This document shows, in pieces, positions 63,917 through 64,000 of a stretch of DNA of 64,000 nucleotides. Source of the DNA: Pictodentalium vernedei (taxonomy: Eukaryota > Mollusca > Scaphopoda > Dentaliida > Dentaliidae); NCBI GenBank assembly GCA_031216915.1, contig CM062289.1:22604093-22668092 (forward strand), given 5' to 3'. Both the position numbers and the translations under genes were made by a program. How positions within the stretch are numbered: position 1 is the first letter of the stretch; each line of letters opens with the position of its first letter. The notes beneath the pieces are model-generated. The model did no database searches, was not told where the DNA came from, and worked only from the letters and a program-made list of their open reading frames with translations.

Positions 63917-64000
63917 CAGGTAATTGCCGAGAAATAACAGTGAAAGCGTACCCGGACGATTTCAGATTTCTTTACGAGTGGGTTAACTAATTCTAGTCCA

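Larger units (their letters stand above)
59753..64000 (-). mobile_element. Non-LTR retrotransposon (CR1/Jockey-type LINE), near full length
   Basis: In minus orientation the element runs from beyond the window end, through the large ORF at 63916-60371, to a ~600-bp 3' UTR ending near 59753 in TTTAAACTAAACTAA, without poly-A. It inserted into the tandem repeat at 59298-59752. Confidence 0.85.

Overview
The window is eukaryotic and almost certainly from an aquatic invertebrate, most likely a mollusc. The evidence is a host gene with very long introns, plus a repeat landscape rich in DIRS, MULE, CR1/Jockey-type LINE, hAT and hairpin-led satellite elements. The organism call is inference; no species-diagnostic gene is present. 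No rRNA, tRNA or CRISPR was seen.

One host gene can be followed on the + strand. Three exons (10263-10447, 38876-38969, 58025-58126) join with correct GT/AG borders and matching phases. They encode the last ~126 residues of a START lipid-transfer domain of the StAR/STARD3 type and end in a stop codon. The two introns are about 28.4 and 19.1 kb and are packed with mobile DNA. Upstream exons are not in the window.

Layout. 1-3330: truncated DIRS-like retroelement broken by a hAT MITE. 4173-9488: a TA-flanked MITE holding a second hAT MITE and a Helitron-like element with ~28 units of ~153 bp. 9692-10221: another hAT MITE just before exon A. 10.5-14 kb: several tandem arrays, one carrying perfect AGGTCA inverted repeats. 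14385-29622: a 15.2 kb, apparently young Ty3/Gypsy element on the - strand with 2.6-3.4 kb LTRs, intact gag and pol, a canonical -1 slippery site, an SGNH-hydrolase-like ORF in the env position and a 72-bp array. It sits four bases inside the end of another MITE. 30.6-32 kb: tandem array. 33.8-38.4 kb: a second decayed DIRS copy with a tyrosine recombinase. 41042-47168: a MITE-type element containing a FLYWCH/MULE transposon, which in turn contains a LINE. 47-57 kb: MITEs, palindromes, arrays and a second, internally deleted MULE. 57.1-58.5 kb: the last exon with duplicated splice acceptors and a duplicated 3' end. 59.7-64 kb: a LINE with endonuclease, RT and a 2A-like peptide.

The transposons do not form a pathway with the host gene. 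Their arrangement, with target-site duplications and empty-site comparisons, allows the order of insertions to be read. The most unusual points are the Gypsy element's extra hydrolase and repeat-built LTRs, the shared design of several unrelated tandem arrays, and the duplicated acceptor region at the terminal START exon.
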